DNA from: Olavius algarvensis Delta 4 endosymbiont
GTDB lineage: Bacteria > Desulfobacterota > Desulfobacteria > Desulfobacterales > CAJINA01
Direction: 5' to 3'
Length of the DNA stretch: 64,000 nt
Assembly: GCA_905176665.1 (NCBI GenBank)
Contig: CAJINA010000149.1
Location: 1 to 64,000, forward strand
Part shown: positions 8,323 to 17,208 of the stretch, one piece after another
Numbering within the stretch: position 1 is the stretch's first letter
Layout: each line of letters begins with the position of its first letter
Position numbers and translations under genes: made by a program
The notes under the pieces: generated by a model
Database searches by the model: none
Told to the model about the DNA's origin: nothing
What the model saw: the letters and a program-made list of their open reading frames with translations, nothing else

Positions 8323-9456
8323 TCAAATCAGCCCGCTTAAAAACCGGCTGGCCGGCATCACCTCAATACCGTTGCTCGTCTCGAACTCCCGGCTCCCTGC
8401 CAGGGAAATCTGAATCGCCCTAACATCCGGGAAACGCTGTTTCAGATATCTCAGCGATCTGCTGGTTTCCCGATCGGAATTCTTGCACTCGATGAAATAT
8501 ACGGGCGCCTGGTCTTCCATAATCACGAAATCGACTTCCCGACGGTCAATGTCCCTGAAATACCGCAGTTCAAAATCCCTTCCTTCGGTATCCGCCACAA
8601 AATGGCACCACTTCAACAGGTGGCAGGCCACCAAGTTTTCAAACCGCGCCCCGGCTTCTTTTACCACTGTCCAGTCCATGTGGTAATGCTTTGCCTCCTT
8701 TTTTACGGCCCTGATCATGGGTGCACCGAACGGGTAGATCCTGAAAATCAGGTAGAGGTTCTCAAAAATCGTCAGCCAGCGGGCTGCGGTCTTATGGGAA
8801 ACCTGCAGATCCTCGCGCAGGGCATTAATGGAAAGAGGCGATCCTACCAGATCCGGGAGACGAATGGCCAGGTTTTCCATAAGCCCGATGTCCTTGACCC
8901 GCTCGAGGTCCTGCAGGTCCTCGCGGATCAGTCGAGACCGATACTCCCGGCTCCACCGCCGGGTCTCCTTTTCGGAGGCGGCGAAAAATGGCTCGGGGAA
9001 TCCTCCGTACACGAGCAGGTCGTTCAAATCGCCTTTCGCAAACGACTGCAGTTCGGCGAGGGTCAGCGGGTGCATGCGGTAAAAATGGTAACGTCCTTGG
9101 AGTGAATCGCCTCCGTGTCGATAGTGATCTAGCCGCGCACTGCCCGTCACCAGAACGCTTATATCGGGATGGCGTTTGTCATACAACCCCTTCACCACCT
9201 GGCGCCACCGGGAATACTTGTGGATCTCATCAAGGGCCACCCATCCTTTCCCGGCCGGGAACCGCTCCCTGATAATTTGTTCGCGGTCTTCTGCCGCATC
9301 CCAGTTCAAGTAACGCTCCATGGGCATGTTGTTTTTCTCAAGCAGGGCCTTGGCGAAAGTGGTCTTACCGACCTGCCTGGGACCGGCAAGAAACACCATT
9401 TTTTTCTCAAGGTCGCTCTCGATATTTGTTTCCAAGTAACGGGGAAGATAGTCCAT
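8323..9456 (-). CDS. AAA ATPase with C-terminal DUF4143 (PD-(D/E)XK-like) domain
   Basis: A 377-residue ATP-binding protein of the widespread DUF4143 group. Walker A is GPRQVGKTT at 25-33; Walker B is VALDEIH with Asp76-Glu77; a sensor-like VTGSARLD follows. A winged-helix region (about 205-240) precedes the DUF4143 domain, which ends in a nuclease-like motif (REVDFVIMEDQAPVYFIECK). These proteins occur singly, often in accessory regions or near toxin-antitoxin-like loci; their function is poorly known. The start ATG 9456 has a GGGGTG upstream. It is flanked on both sides by decayed gene fragments (8085-8313, 9629-9772), so it may have been inserted here. Confidence 0.85.
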   Translation of the reverse strand: MDYLPRYLETNIESDLEKKMVFLAGPRQVGKTTFAKALLEKNNMPMERYLNWDAAEDREQIIRERFPAGKGWVALDEIHKYSRWRQVVKGLYDKRHPDISVLVTGSARLDHYRHGGDSLQGRYHFYRMHPLTLAELQSFAKGDLNDLLVYGGFPEPFFAASEKETRRWSREYRSRLIREDLQDLERVKDIGLMENLAIRLPDLVGSPLSINALREDLQVSHKTAARWLTIFENLYLIFRIYPFGAPMIRAVKKEAKHYHMDWTVVKEAGARFENLVACHLLKWCHFVADTEGRDFELRYFRDIDRREVDFVIMEDQAPVYFIECKNSDRETSRSLRYLKQRFPDVRAIQISLAGSREFETSNGIEVMPASRFLSGLI

Positions 9457-9628
9457 ATTTTCACCCCAAGTCTAAAATGATCGCGATTATTTTATACTTA
9501 GGTACAAATAACTCGCAATGACAGCCGTGTCAATTGATTTGACCTAATCAGGTTCCTAAGGCGAAAATTAGAATTTTACGCAGTGCGACACGCGGCCTTC
9601 AGTCACCAACAACTATAATAGGGCCTAC

Positions 9629-9772
9629 AACGTGGACCCCAAAGTGTACATGGGGCGCGTCGCTCAGTGGCAGGGAAAAGTCGAAGAGGGCAGCATTCGG
9701 CGCAAGCTGGGTCTGGTGAACAAGAAGATCAACCTGTATAAATATTTGCAGTCGTTTCCGAGCAAGCATTGA
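9629..9772 (+). pseudogene. 3' remnant of a VWA-like lipoprotein paralog
   Basis: A 48-codon frame begins NVDPKVYMGRVAQWQGKVEE, matching the C-terminal part of the lipoprotein gene at 7401-8048 almost residue for residue. It then diverges (NKKINLYKYLQSFPSKH) to a TGA at 9770-9772. The nucleotide match is clearly diverged, so this is an old paralog rather than a recent duplication. No start codon or upstream portion remains. The intervening 8.05-9.6 kb likely replaced the rest. Confidence 0.6.
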
Positions 9773-9810
9773 ATAGAATAATCGTCAAAGCCGTAAGGTA
9801 GTATGTATTA

Positions 9811-9892
9811 GCCGCCCGCTCACTTCACTCGCTCGACACGCGCAGACAAAGCCCGGCTGACTTGCCCGGGCTTTGGTAGCCATCGCTTCGCG
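9811..9892 (-). repeat. Dispersed ~80-bp repeat, copy B (inverted)
   Basis: This is the reverse complement of the layout at 2987-3068: GCCGCCCGCTC, then CGACACGCGCAGAC, a hairpin with arms AAAGCCCGG (9848-9856) and CCGGGCTTT (9866-9874), then GGTAGCCATCGC. It lies downstream of the last gene of the leftward amidinotransferase cluster. Confidence 0.7.
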
Positions 9893-9929
9893 AGAAAGAC
9901 CTGAAGAGCATGAGGTCGGAGGCCGGACA

Positions 9930-9948
9930 GGTCGTCCGGCGCTGTCTG
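9930..9948. repeat. AGGTC-loop hairpin
   Basis: Arms GCCGGAC and GTCCGGC (7 bp, perfect) enclose AGGTC, and GTCTGCG follows. The loop and flank match the hairpins at 103-127, 21311-21329 and 21542-21566, while the stems differ. Confidence 0.6.
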
Positions 9949-9988
9949 CGTTTGGCTGCGGCTAATTGCGCCCTTTCCTGTAACCCAT

Positions 9989-10888
9989 TTAATCTTTCGC
10001 ACCAATCTTGCCAACCACCATCCCGGGCCTTCCTGCCTTTATGAAATCAACTGCATTTGCGCTTTTCTTTTTCGGATCCGGCGCTGTTTCCAGCGGACCG
10101 TCTTCACCCTCGAAGATTGCGATCCGGACCGGCCAGCAGGTGCAGTTCTCGATGCTGGTCATGTCCTCCTGGTCGCCCAGCGGACAGGGCGAGATGGCGG
10201 CATAGAGGTCCTCATGCACCAGGAACTCGACGAAATCACCATCCTTCATGCATTCCACGCCCGGAAAATAGGACAGGGCCGTCGGGCTCTTGTCGAACGC
10301 GACAATCTGGAAGTTCATGAAGCATGCCGGCTGAATGAATCGGCGCGCCACTTCTTCGCCGGCTATTTCCATGATACCCTGGGCGATATTGAAGTGGCAG
10401 CTATTGGCGTTAACGGTACCGAATGTTTCCTCATAAATCGCAGAACTGCAGGCGCCGTTATGGAGGACATAGCTGTGGCCTGCGCGTTCACCATAAAGCT
10501 CTCTGATCTTATCGTTGTCGACCGTATCCCGGATAAAGGTCAGCAGCGGCCGGCAATATGGACTGTTGGAGAAGAAGTTGATTCCCTCGGAGTAGACATG
10601 GGGGCCGAAGCACGCCGTGTGAAAGGTGTCTGCCCATTCTTCCATGGGCCGGTCCTTGGCCATGTAAAACAGATCAATGGTTTGCGGCCCGCCCATGATT
10701 TCATAGCGAACCACCTGCCCTTTTTTCAGTTCGAATCCCTTGCCGTTGTATGGCTCCAGGATTATTTCGTTGACGAGTTCCAGCTTACCGGCCCCTGAAG
10801 CCGCTTTCGCTTGCTCGTAGTACTTCTGGTAAGGCGCATTCACTTTCTTGTATGCGTCCTTGATGATGTCATATTCTTCTTTAGCCAT
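9989..10888 (-). CDS. DUF1989 protein, type A (urea carboxylase-associated / CgdA-B-like)
   Basis: A 299-residue DUF1989 protein. This fold includes the urea-amidolyase-associated proteins and both subunits of carboxyguanidine deiminase (CgdA/CgdB). Visible hallmarks are LKKGQVVRYEI near the N-terminus, NSCHFNIAQG in the middle and the Cys motif SPCPLGDQ near 230, presumably metal or substrate binding. The start is ATG 10888 (MAKEEYD), with AGGAG six bases upstream; an ATG 11 codons earlier is less likely because the paralogs at 14989 and 15912 begin at the same aligned position. It is the last gene of the leftward cluster, 42 bases after the type B gene, and probably pairs with it. It may hydrolyse a guanidino or ureido compound. 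Confidence 0.75.
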   Translation of the reverse strand: MAKEEYDIIKDAYKKVNAPYQKYYEQAKAASGAGKLELVNEIILEPYNGKGFELKKGQVVRYEIMGGPQTIDLFYMAKDRPMEEWADTFHTACFGPHVYSEGINFFSNSPYCRPLLTFIRDTVDNDKIRELYGERAGHSYVLHNGACSSAIYEETFGTVNANSCHFNIAQGIMEIAGEEVARRFIQPACFMNFQIVAFDKSPTALSYFPGVECMKDGDFVEFLVHEDLYAAISPCPLGDQEDMTSIENCTCWPVRIAIFEGEDGPLETAPDPKKKSANAVDFIKAGRPGMVVGKIGAKD

Positions 10889-10930
10889 TTTTATCTCCTC
10901 TTGTTGTAATTCTTCTGTCATATTTGCCTC

Positions 10931-11851
10931 TTAGTCTTCGTCAAAGGTCCTTGCGGTGGCTTCGGTGTGACCCGCATCCTTCAATCGTTTCATCTTTGTT
11001 TTGAATGCCGGCCGCCAGTCGTGCCACTTCGGGCCCTGTTGTGGTTTAATTCCGGTATCCCAAACCTCTACATCGATAGGGTACTGGTCTGCATCGGTAG
11101 GCCCCTTCGACTGGTTGCCATAGGGGCAATGCGAAACCAGCACCAACAAATCTACCTCGGCAAAATACTCTATGAAGGTTCCGGGAGGGCCATCAAATGG
11201 TGTGGCATGCCAGGTTTGTGAAACAGTTCCTGCGGAATACTTCGAGTTCTTGATGGACATGGGTTGAAAGAGGCATATGTTCTGCATAGCGGCGATCTTG
11301 TCCGCCATTTCAAAATCGAAATCCGCCGACAAGGCGGCTTCAAAGGCATTGGTATGGCAGGACGCATGGTTCTTTACACCATAGGCCGCTTCAATCAGTT
11401 CCGGTGAGCAATGACCGCCATGCCATGCAGGCCATGTTTCATCATCCGGCATAAGGGCCGGGTCGATATTGTCATCGATATAGGTCGCCATCGGGCGCCA
11501 ATAAGGAAGAGCTGACCAGAGTCTGGAATTGGGCCAGTAGATGAAACCTTCCAGACCGCCGGTATATACAAAGTCATAATGTTCACCCGAGGGATCTTTA
11601 ATATCGTCACCCAAGAACCACACATCGATGATGTTGGGTCCATCGGGCTGAATAAACTTGATGACCTGTCCGGCTTTTACACGAACAGGAATACCCCTGT
11701 TCGGGTTAACTCTTTTGGTTTCTACTTTCTTCCAGGATGCTTTAGATGCACGAAGCTTGTCGTACCATTCCATGTTGAAAGCAATTTTTTCACCGCTTTG
11801 AAAGTCAGCGTGTGGGTCATATCCGCCGTGATGTTCACTTTTCTTACTCAT
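10931..11851 (-). CDS. DUF1989 protein, type B
   Basis: A 306-residue DUF1989 protein clearly distinct from type A. It has a longer N-terminus (MSKKSEHHGGYDPHADF), then VKAGQVIKFIQPDGPNIIDVWF, GGHCSPE, NHASCHTN and the Cys motif VSHCPYGNQ. The start is ATG 11851, with AGGAG nine bases upstream; the longer frame to 11968 runs into the preceding intergenic space. Its closest relative in the window is the gene at 17209, with the same block order throughout. By analogy with heterodimeric CgdAB, types A and B are likely two subunits of one enzyme. It sits between an amidinotransferase gene (12002) and the type A gene (9989). Confidence 0.75.
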   Translation of the reverse strand: MSKKSEHHGGYDPHADFQSGEKIAFNMEWYDKLRASKASWKKVETKRVNPNRGIPVRVKAGQVIKFIQPDGPNIIDVWFLGDDIKDPSGEHYDFVYTGGLEGFIYWPNSRLWSALPYWRPMATYIDDNIDPALMPDDETWPAWHGGHCSPELIEAAYGVKNHASCHTNAFEAALSADFDFEMADKIAAMQNICLFQPMSIKNSKYSAGTVSQTWHATPFDGPPGTFIEYFAEVDLLVLVSHCPYGNQSKGPTDADQYPIDVEVWDTGIKPQQGPKWHDWRPAFKTKMKRLKDAGHTEATARTFDED

Positions 11852-12001
11852 ATAATTGTTACTCCTATACTTATTAATTATTCTTTTCTTGAATAATGAT
11901 TCCATAGTCACTACTATGCATATGGTTATCTCCTTCTTTATCGGTTGGTGCCGGGTCCACTGCTGCACCCGGAACCAACTGCTGCCAATTCCAACGAGCG
12001 A

Positions 12002-13174
12002 CTATTCCGACCAGAAACGGCAGGTCGAGCAGTGAATACCGCTGTGGAAGGTGTGCCAATTGGTCTGGTAAGGCACCAGGACAGGATTGTATCCCTTTTT
12101 CGTTAAAATCTCGGCGGTCTTCTCACAGGATGCATCCATTACAAACTTCCCGTCGCCGATGATAACGGAGTTACACACGCCGTTTTGCTGTTCTTCGAAG
12201 GGGATCTCGACGCATTCCCATTTGTCGGCAATCTCTTTGGGAAGATCTGTCCACCAGACCGGACCGAGATCAGGGTTCGTCTCCGGGATCGCGTAGATCC
12301 CTTCCGCGATCTGCATCATCAGGCAGTCGATGTGATAGGTGTACCTGGAATTAAAGTAGACCGTTTCAACTCTCCACCCAAAGGGTTCCATCATGCGGCG
12401 GAAGATGTCCACGCCCCACTCAAAACCCGATGAACGTGGCTTGGTGTAATCTTTGATGTGGGCCGGATCGGTAACACCGATACCCATGATGATTAGCTTG
12501 TCCGGCATGATGCGCGGATCGCCGGGGCTCAGGAAGGGCTGCGGACTGCGCTGAACACCGGTCGGTGCCGGATGCGGCATGCTCATCCAGATGGCCTCGG
12601 GATCGTTTTCAAAGATATTGAGCAAGGCATCACGATGCTGGAACTCGATGCCGCGCACGGCGCCGACTTCCCAGAAGCTCATGAAGATGTTGCCAAAAGT
12701 CTCTCCGCACGATCCGCCATAGAGCGACAGGTGCAGATCACCGGTGACGGGCACCTGCCAGGTGATTAACTCAAAGGGAACGGTGTTGGTCTCGTTGCGG
12801 ATAATACGCACCCCATTGTCCCGGTAGGCCTTGGCCAGCGCGTCTGATTCGGCCTTCATTTTCGCGTAGTGTTCCGGAAAGGATACCGCCATATGACTGC
12901 CCTTGTGCTGGCGAAGGAAATCCATGAACTCTTCAGATCCTGATGCCGACAACAGGTTGTGCATCTCCGGCTGATCCGGGTCGGGGATGAAGACCGAACC
13001 GGCGTTGCCCACGATAGTGGCTTTCAGGTTCCCGTAGTCGGACTTGTTCGAGATCTTCAGTCCTTGGCCCTGCTCGCGCATGCCCGGGATATATTCCATA
13101 TTGGTGGTCTCAGCCAGCTTCAATGGTCCCAGGTCCTCTTCCTTGAACGTGTATTCGGTAATATCGATTGTCAT
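12002..13174 (-). CDS. Amidinotransferase-fold enzyme, paralog 3
   Basis: A 390-residue member of the guanidine-modifying (arginine deiminase/amidinotransferase) superfamily. The likely catalytic triad is visible: Asp219 in SPGDPRI, His281 in YHIDC, Cys382 in SGIHCST near the C-terminus. Order and spacing resemble arginine:glycine amidinotransferase. The enzyme could transfer an amidino group from arginine or hydrolyse a guanidino substrate; which one cannot be read from the sequence. ATG 13174 follows AGGAG. The gene lies 76 bases after the paralog at 13251. Its N-terminal part is more diverged from the other two paralogs than they are from each other, and it alone has a further CSTC pair at the active-site Cys, suggesting a different substrate. 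Confidence 0.75.
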   Translation of the reverse strand: MTIDITEYTFKEEDLGPLKLAETTNMEYIPGMREQGQGLKISNKSDYGNLKATIVGNAGSVFIPDPDQPEMHNLLSASGSEEFMDFLRQHKGSHMAVSFPEHYAKMKAESDALAKAYRDNGVRIIRNETNTVPFELITWQVPVTGDLHLSLYGGSCGETFGNIFMSFWEVGAVRGIEFQHRDALLNIFENDPEAIWMSMPHPAPTGVQRSPQPFLSPGDPRIMPDKLIIMGIGVTDPAHIKDYTKPRSSGFEWGVDIFRRMMEPFGWRVETVYFNSRYTYHIDCLMMQIAEGIYAIPETNPDLGPVWWTDLPKEIADKWECVEIPFEEQQNGVCNSVIIGDGKFVMDASCEKTAEILTKKGYNPVLVPYQTNWHTFHSGIHCSTCRFWSE

Positions 13175-13250
13175 AATTAATTCTCCTGCTTTCTAGCAGT
13201 CGGGCAAGATGTACTCTTGCCCGACAAGGGAATTGTTGAACGGGCGATCC

Positions 13251-14345
13251 TTAAAATTCCCGCCACAAATGCATCACCGAGCAGTGGATCCCACTTCCGA
13301 TCATGTTCCAAATGGTGCTATAATCGATCTCGATCAATTCATAGCCCCGTTTTTCAAGGTCCTTGGCGAACTTGGTGCACCCTTGCTGCAGTATGACCTT
13401 TTTGTTACCAAGTGGTAAGGCGTTGGCTGCACCCATGGCCTGCTCTTCCGGGGTAATGTAAATCATTTCCCAGTCCTTGATCTCCTCGGGAAGCCCATGC
13501 CACAAGGCACCGTCAGGAAGGGCGATCAGCCCTCGGTCTATTGGCTTAACCATAACATCGAGGTGATAGCCGAAATTCGTGTCGAAGTAGAGCGGCTTTA
13601 CTTCCCAGCCATGTGGCTTAAGCATGCGACGAAGGATTTCGGTGCCATACTCATCGTTGGCGGAGCGGGGCACAGTAGGGTCATCGATTGCAGCTTTATT
13701 ATCTACACCAACGCCTACAAACACGATTTTCTCGAAGACCAGGAAATCGGCACAGAGATAGGGTCCGGGGCGACTGCGATCAGAGGTAGGCCATACTGAC
13801 GGAATGCTCATCCAAACCGCGTTGGGATCGTTCTGCATAATTTCGTTGATGGCATCACGAACGGTCAGTTCGCTAATATGGGCGACCGTATTGTCCCAGA
13901 CATTTACCAGGCAGTTTCCGATAACATCGCCACCTGAATGGCCGAGGAAACTCATCTGCTTTTGCTGGGACCAGGAGTAGTTGTAATTCACCAGGGTTTC
14001 GGGTAGTTTCTCTCCCTCAAAGCGAACAACCTTCACACCGTTATCGCGCAGCGCGTTTGCCAGGTCGTCGCTGTTTTGCTTAGCCTTCTCATACAGCTCG
14101 GTGTTCACATCCCTCAGATCCTGTCCGGGGTATTTGGCCGTTAGTTCCCTGATGGAGTCGCTGGCGTGTTGGAAGGTCAGCTGCATTTCCCAGGTGTTTG
14201 GATTCGGCACGACCACCGAGCTGGCATTACCCACCACAGCCGCTTTTAACGGTGCCCACTCGGCATCTACATGAATCTTGATTCCTTCTCCCTGCTTTGC
14301 CATACCAGGGATGACTTCGTCGTTGATGAATTTTTGATTTGCCAT
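13251..14345 (-). CDS. Amidinotransferase-fold enzyme, paralog 2
   Basis: A 364-residue guanidine-modifying superfamily enzyme. His261 (GYHLD) and Cys355 (SGIHCS) are the probable catalytic residues. The upstream Asp block reads LCADFLVF (Asp200) instead of the SPGDPRI seen in the other two paralogs, so its substrate pocket is probably different. The N-terminus (VIPGMAKQGEGIKIHVDAEWAPLK) is shared with paralog 1. ATG 14345 has an AAGGAG RBS. It lies 86 bases downstream of a broken type A DUF1989 gene and 76 bases upstream of paralog 3. Reaction unknown; deiminase or amidinotransferase are the main options. Confidence 0.75.
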   Translation of the reverse strand: MANQKFINDEVIPGMAKQGEGIKIHVDAEWAPLKAAVVGNASSVVVPNPNTWEMQLTFQHASDSIRELTAKYPGQDLRDVNTELYEKAKQNSDDLANALRDNGVKVVRFEGEKLPETLVNYNYSWSQQKQMSFLGHSGGDVIGNCLVNVWDNTVAHISELTVRDAINEIMQNDPNAVWMSIPSVWPTSDRSRPGPYLCADFLVFEKIVFVGVGVDNKAAIDDPTVPRSANDEYGTEILRRMLKPHGWEVKPLYFDTNFGYHLDVMVKPIDRGLIALPDGALWHGLPEEIKDWEMIYITPEEQAMGAANALPLGNKKVILQQGCTKFAKDLEKRGYELIEIDYSTIWNMIGSGIHCSVMHLWREF

Positions 14346-14431
14346 AATATGTTTCTCCTTTTATACGAAGGTTATCCTGCCTTATTGTTCGTTTGTTGCC
14401 GATTCTCAGCGATGTTATCCGGGAGACACGG

Positions 14432-14989
14432 CTATTCTTTCTTGCCAACGGCGCCGGTCACCATGCCGGGTCTGCCGGCCATGACGAAGTCGACCACATT
14501 CATCGATTTCAACTCGCGATCAGGTGCCGTTTCGAGCGGACCATCCGCGCCCTCATAGATCGCATATTTGAGGGGCCAGCACGTGAGGTTCTCGTACTTT
14601 TCCTGCATGGCTTTAATGTCAACCGTATCCCTTGTAAACGTAAGCAACGGACGAACCCAGGGGGTATTGGAATAATAATGGGCCCCTACAAACTAGGTAT
14701 GGCCGCAAAATGAGGCGGTATTGAACGAATCCGCCCATTCATCCATGGGCCTGTCTTTTACCATGTAAAAGGTATCAATAATCTGGGGGCCTTCTATAAG
14801 CTCGTACCGCACCACCTGGCCTTTTTGTATTTCAAATACCCTGCCAGTGTACGGCTCAAGGATAATTTCATTTACCAGTTCCAGCTCCCCTTTTTCCGAA
14901 GCTGCCCTGGCGTTTTCTCCATACTTGTCAAAAGGCTCGTTCAATCGTTTCTTAACATCGGCTACGATATCATAATCTGGTTTTGACAT
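14432..14989 (-). pseudogene. Broken DUF1989 type A gene
   Basis: The first 99 codons (MSKPDYDIVADVKKRLNEPF to NTASFCGHT) align with the type A proteins at 10888 and 15912. The frame then meets TAG at 14692-14690. It continues in frame (FVGAHYYSNTPWVRPLLTF), but jumps from the region of type A residue ~145 to ~245 at QEKYEN/LTCWPLK. About 100 residues, including the Cys motif, are deleted. It ends as GLETAPDRELKS... with a normal C-terminus. Intact RBS (GAGGAAAT) and start remain. Because the deletion removes the core, readthrough of the TAG would not restore function; this is a decayed third type A copy. Confidence 0.75.
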
Positions 14990-15000
14990 TTTTATTTCCT

Positions 15001-15912
15001 CTATTTAAAACCTGACTCCGAGTCTTTGTCACCAACCCGGCCGGTGGGTATTGATTTGAATCCGCTTTTGATGAATTCCTCCTGGGTCATTGATTTGAAT
15101 TCCGGGTCTGGCGCCGTCTCAAGCGGGCCATCGGCACCCTCGAAGATTTTCACTTTTACCGGGAAGGTGGTCAGCGCTTCCTTGCTGATCATATTGTGCT
15201 GGTCACCCAGCGGGCATAAGGATACTGAGACGTACAGGTCATCGTGAACCAATAACTGCACATGGTCCCCGCGCTTAAAGACATCCTTGCCTGAGTAAAG
15301 TGAGTAGTTGACCGGGTCTTTGTCATAGGCAACCGCCTGAAAGTGCATGAAGGCATTGGGGATTTTCGTCTCCCGGGCAACTTCTTCTCCTGCCGCCTTG
15401 GCTATCCCTTCAAGCAGGCCCCAGTCGCAGTTGTACAGGTTGGGTTCCCCATAGGCCTGTTCATGCATGGCCACCTGGCAGCGACCGGACGGGTAGATAA
15501 AATTATGTTCGGCCAGTTTGCCATGCATGGCTTTGAGGTTGTCATAATCAATCGTGTCTTTGATCATGGTCAGCAGGGGGCGCATCCAGGGATGGTTGGA
15601 GTAGTAATTCGTCCCTTCCCTAAACGTCAACGCGCTATACTGGCACGTCGGGTAAATATCTGCCCATTCTTCCGTGGGACGGCTTTTTACCAGGTAAACC
15701 GTGTCGATGATCTGCGGCCCGTCGATCAGTTCGTAATGAACGATCTGCCCTTTTTTCAGTTCAAATCCATGGCCTACGTTAGGTTCCATGATAAACTCAT
15801 CCACAAGCTTGAGTTCACCCTTATCGCTCGCTTCCCTGGCTTTCAGATAAGCCGCCTTAGCGGGCTTGTTAAATTCCTTTTTCTTATCGGCTACCAAGTC
15901 GTATTTGCTCAT
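15001..15912 (-). CDS. DUF1989 protein, type A
   Basis: A 303-residue DUF1989 protein closely matching the type A gene at 9989. It shares ELKKGQIVHYELIDGPQIIDT, YNCDWGLLEGI, SLCPLGDQ and DGPLETAPDPEFKS. The start ATG 15912 (MSKYDLVADKKKEF) lines up with its paralogs; a longer frame to 15978 lacks support. The gene lies 78 bases after an amidinotransferase gene (15991) and 11 bases before the broken paralog at 14989, so the three are almost certainly co-transcribed. Its likely partner is the type B protein at 17209. The function is inferred only from CgdAB-type and urea-carboxylase-associated relatives. Confidence 0.75.
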   Translation of the reverse strand: MSKYDLVADKKKEFNKPAKAAYLKAREASDKGELKLVDEFIMEPNVGHGFELKKGQIVHYELIDGPQIIDTVYLVKSRPTEEWADIYPTCQYSALTFREGTNYYSNHPWMRPLLTMIKDTIDYDNLKAMHGKLAEHNFIYPSGRCQVAMHEQAYGEPNLYNCDWGLLEGIAKAAGEEVARETKIPNAFMHFQAVAYDKDPVNYSLYSGKDVFKRGDHVQLLVHDDLYVSVSLCPLGDQHNMISKEALTTFPVKVKIFEGADGPLETAPDPEFKSMTQEEFIKSGFKSIPTGRVGDKDSESGFK

Positions 15913-15990
15913 GATATATTGCCTTTTGGTTAATGTTTTAACGCCTGCCGGGTGCGCTTCTGGAACCCGGCAGACCATTACCGTTAATTT

Positions 15991-17115
15991 CTAGTCAAAT
16001 TCTCTCCAGATGGAAGCTGTGGAGCAGTGGACACCGCTGCCGATCTTGCCGTAGATCGTCGAGTATGGAACCTCAACGAGTTCCCAGTTGCGTTTTTCAA
16101 GATCTTTGGCGAATTTCTTGGACCCGGCGTGACAGAGGAGTTTCTTGTTGCCCAGGGGCACGTTGTTGGCAATGCCCAGCTTCTGATCTTCTGGCGAAAT
16201 TTCCAGCATCTCCCAATCCTGTATCTCTTCTGGTAACTCGGTCCACAGAGCGTCCTTTTTGCACGCCAGCAACCCCTCGTCCAGCACACTCATGACACAG
16301 TCGATGTGATAGCTCAGGCGGCTGTCGAAGTAGACGGTTTTTACCTTCCAGCCGAACGGCTCCAGCATGCGGCGCAGGATCTCTGCTCCCCACTCATCGC
16401 CGGATGATCGCGGTTTGCTCAGGTCGTTCACATGTGAGGGGTCGGGCACACCAATTCCCAGCAGGACCATTTTGTCGAAGATCCGGGGATCACCCGGGCT
16501 GACAAATGGACCGGGGAATGGCCGGTTTACGTTAGGGAAATGCGGCGGCATGGTCAGCCAAACAGCCTCGGGGTCGTTACGGAAGATCTCATTGATGGCC
16601 TCCCGGTGCGTCAGCTCGGCAATGTTGCTGTTTGATGACTCCCACACCTGGACCAGGCAGTGCCCGAAGACTTCAAAGGCCGATGCGCCGAACAGGGTGA
16701 ACTGCTTCTGCTTGGACCAGCTGATGTTATAATCGATGAGGTAATCAGGAGTGTGCCCGGTCTCGTTGCGGATGACCTTGACCCCGTTTTTGCGGTAGGC
16801 TTCGGCCAGCGCATTCGACTCCATGGCCATCTTTTCGTAGGCTTCAGGATCAGTCTCCTTGAGGTCTGTCCCCCCGTACTTCTTGATATAGTCTTTGAAC
16901 TCATCATTGAGACCTGCGAACATATTCGCATACTCCCAGGTCTCCCCGTTGGGCATCCAGCCTCCGCTTGGATTGCCAACCAGACAGGCCTTCAAAGGTG
17001 CGTATTCGCTGTGCACATAACATTTTATGCCCTTGCCCTGCTCAGTCATTCCTGGAATGATCTCTCCGGTTTCGGGAATGGGATATCCATTTTCGTCTCT
17101 TTGTAGTTCACTCAT
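15991..17115 (-). CDS. Amidinotransferase-fold enzyme, paralog 1
   Basis: A 374-residue guanidine-modifying superfamily enzyme. Probable catalytic residues are Asp209 (SPGDPRI), His270 (YHIDC) and Cys364 (SGVHCST). The block order matches paralogs 2 and 3 over the whole length, including KPRSSGDEWGAEILRRMLEP. ATG 17115 is preceded by AAGGAAG. It lies between type B (17209) and type A (15001) DUF1989 genes, so B-Amt-A forms one unit that is partly duplicated further downstream. A cytosolic enzyme is expected; no signal peptide. It may act on arginine-derived guanidino compounds, but neither donor nor acceptor can be named. Confidence 0.75.
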   Translation of the reverse strand: MSELQRDENGYPIPETGEIIPGMTEQGKGIKCYVHSEYAPLKACLVGNPSGGWMPNGETWEYANMFAGLNDEFKDYIKKYGGTDLKETDPEAYEKMAMESNALAEAYRKNGVKVIRNETGHTPDYLIDYNISWSKQKQFTLFGASAFEVFGHCLVQVWESSNSNIAELTHREAINEIFRNDPEAVWLTMPPHFPNVNRPFPGPFVSPGDPRIFDKMVLLGIGVPDPSHVNDLSKPRSSGDEWGAEILRRMLEPFGWKVKTVYFDSRLSYHIDCVMSVLDEGLLACKKDALWTELPEEIQDWEMLEISPEDQKLGIANNVPLGNKKLLCHAGSKKFAKDLEKRNWELVEVPYSTIYGKIGSGVHCSTASIWREFD

Positions 17116-17208
17116 GGCTTTCTTCCTTTCTGGCTATTTACCTTTTTTGTAAAAAGAATATGAAACCTGATAGATGGTTAGTTCCAGACTGTTCATCTAT
17201 AAACAGTC

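Noticed and set aside
14690..14692. TAG in the DUF1989 pseudogene as a pyrrolysine codon
   Set aside because: Pyl is known in some Desulfobacterota, but the gene lacks about 100 core residues just after the TAG and no pyl genes are visible, so decay is the simpler reading.
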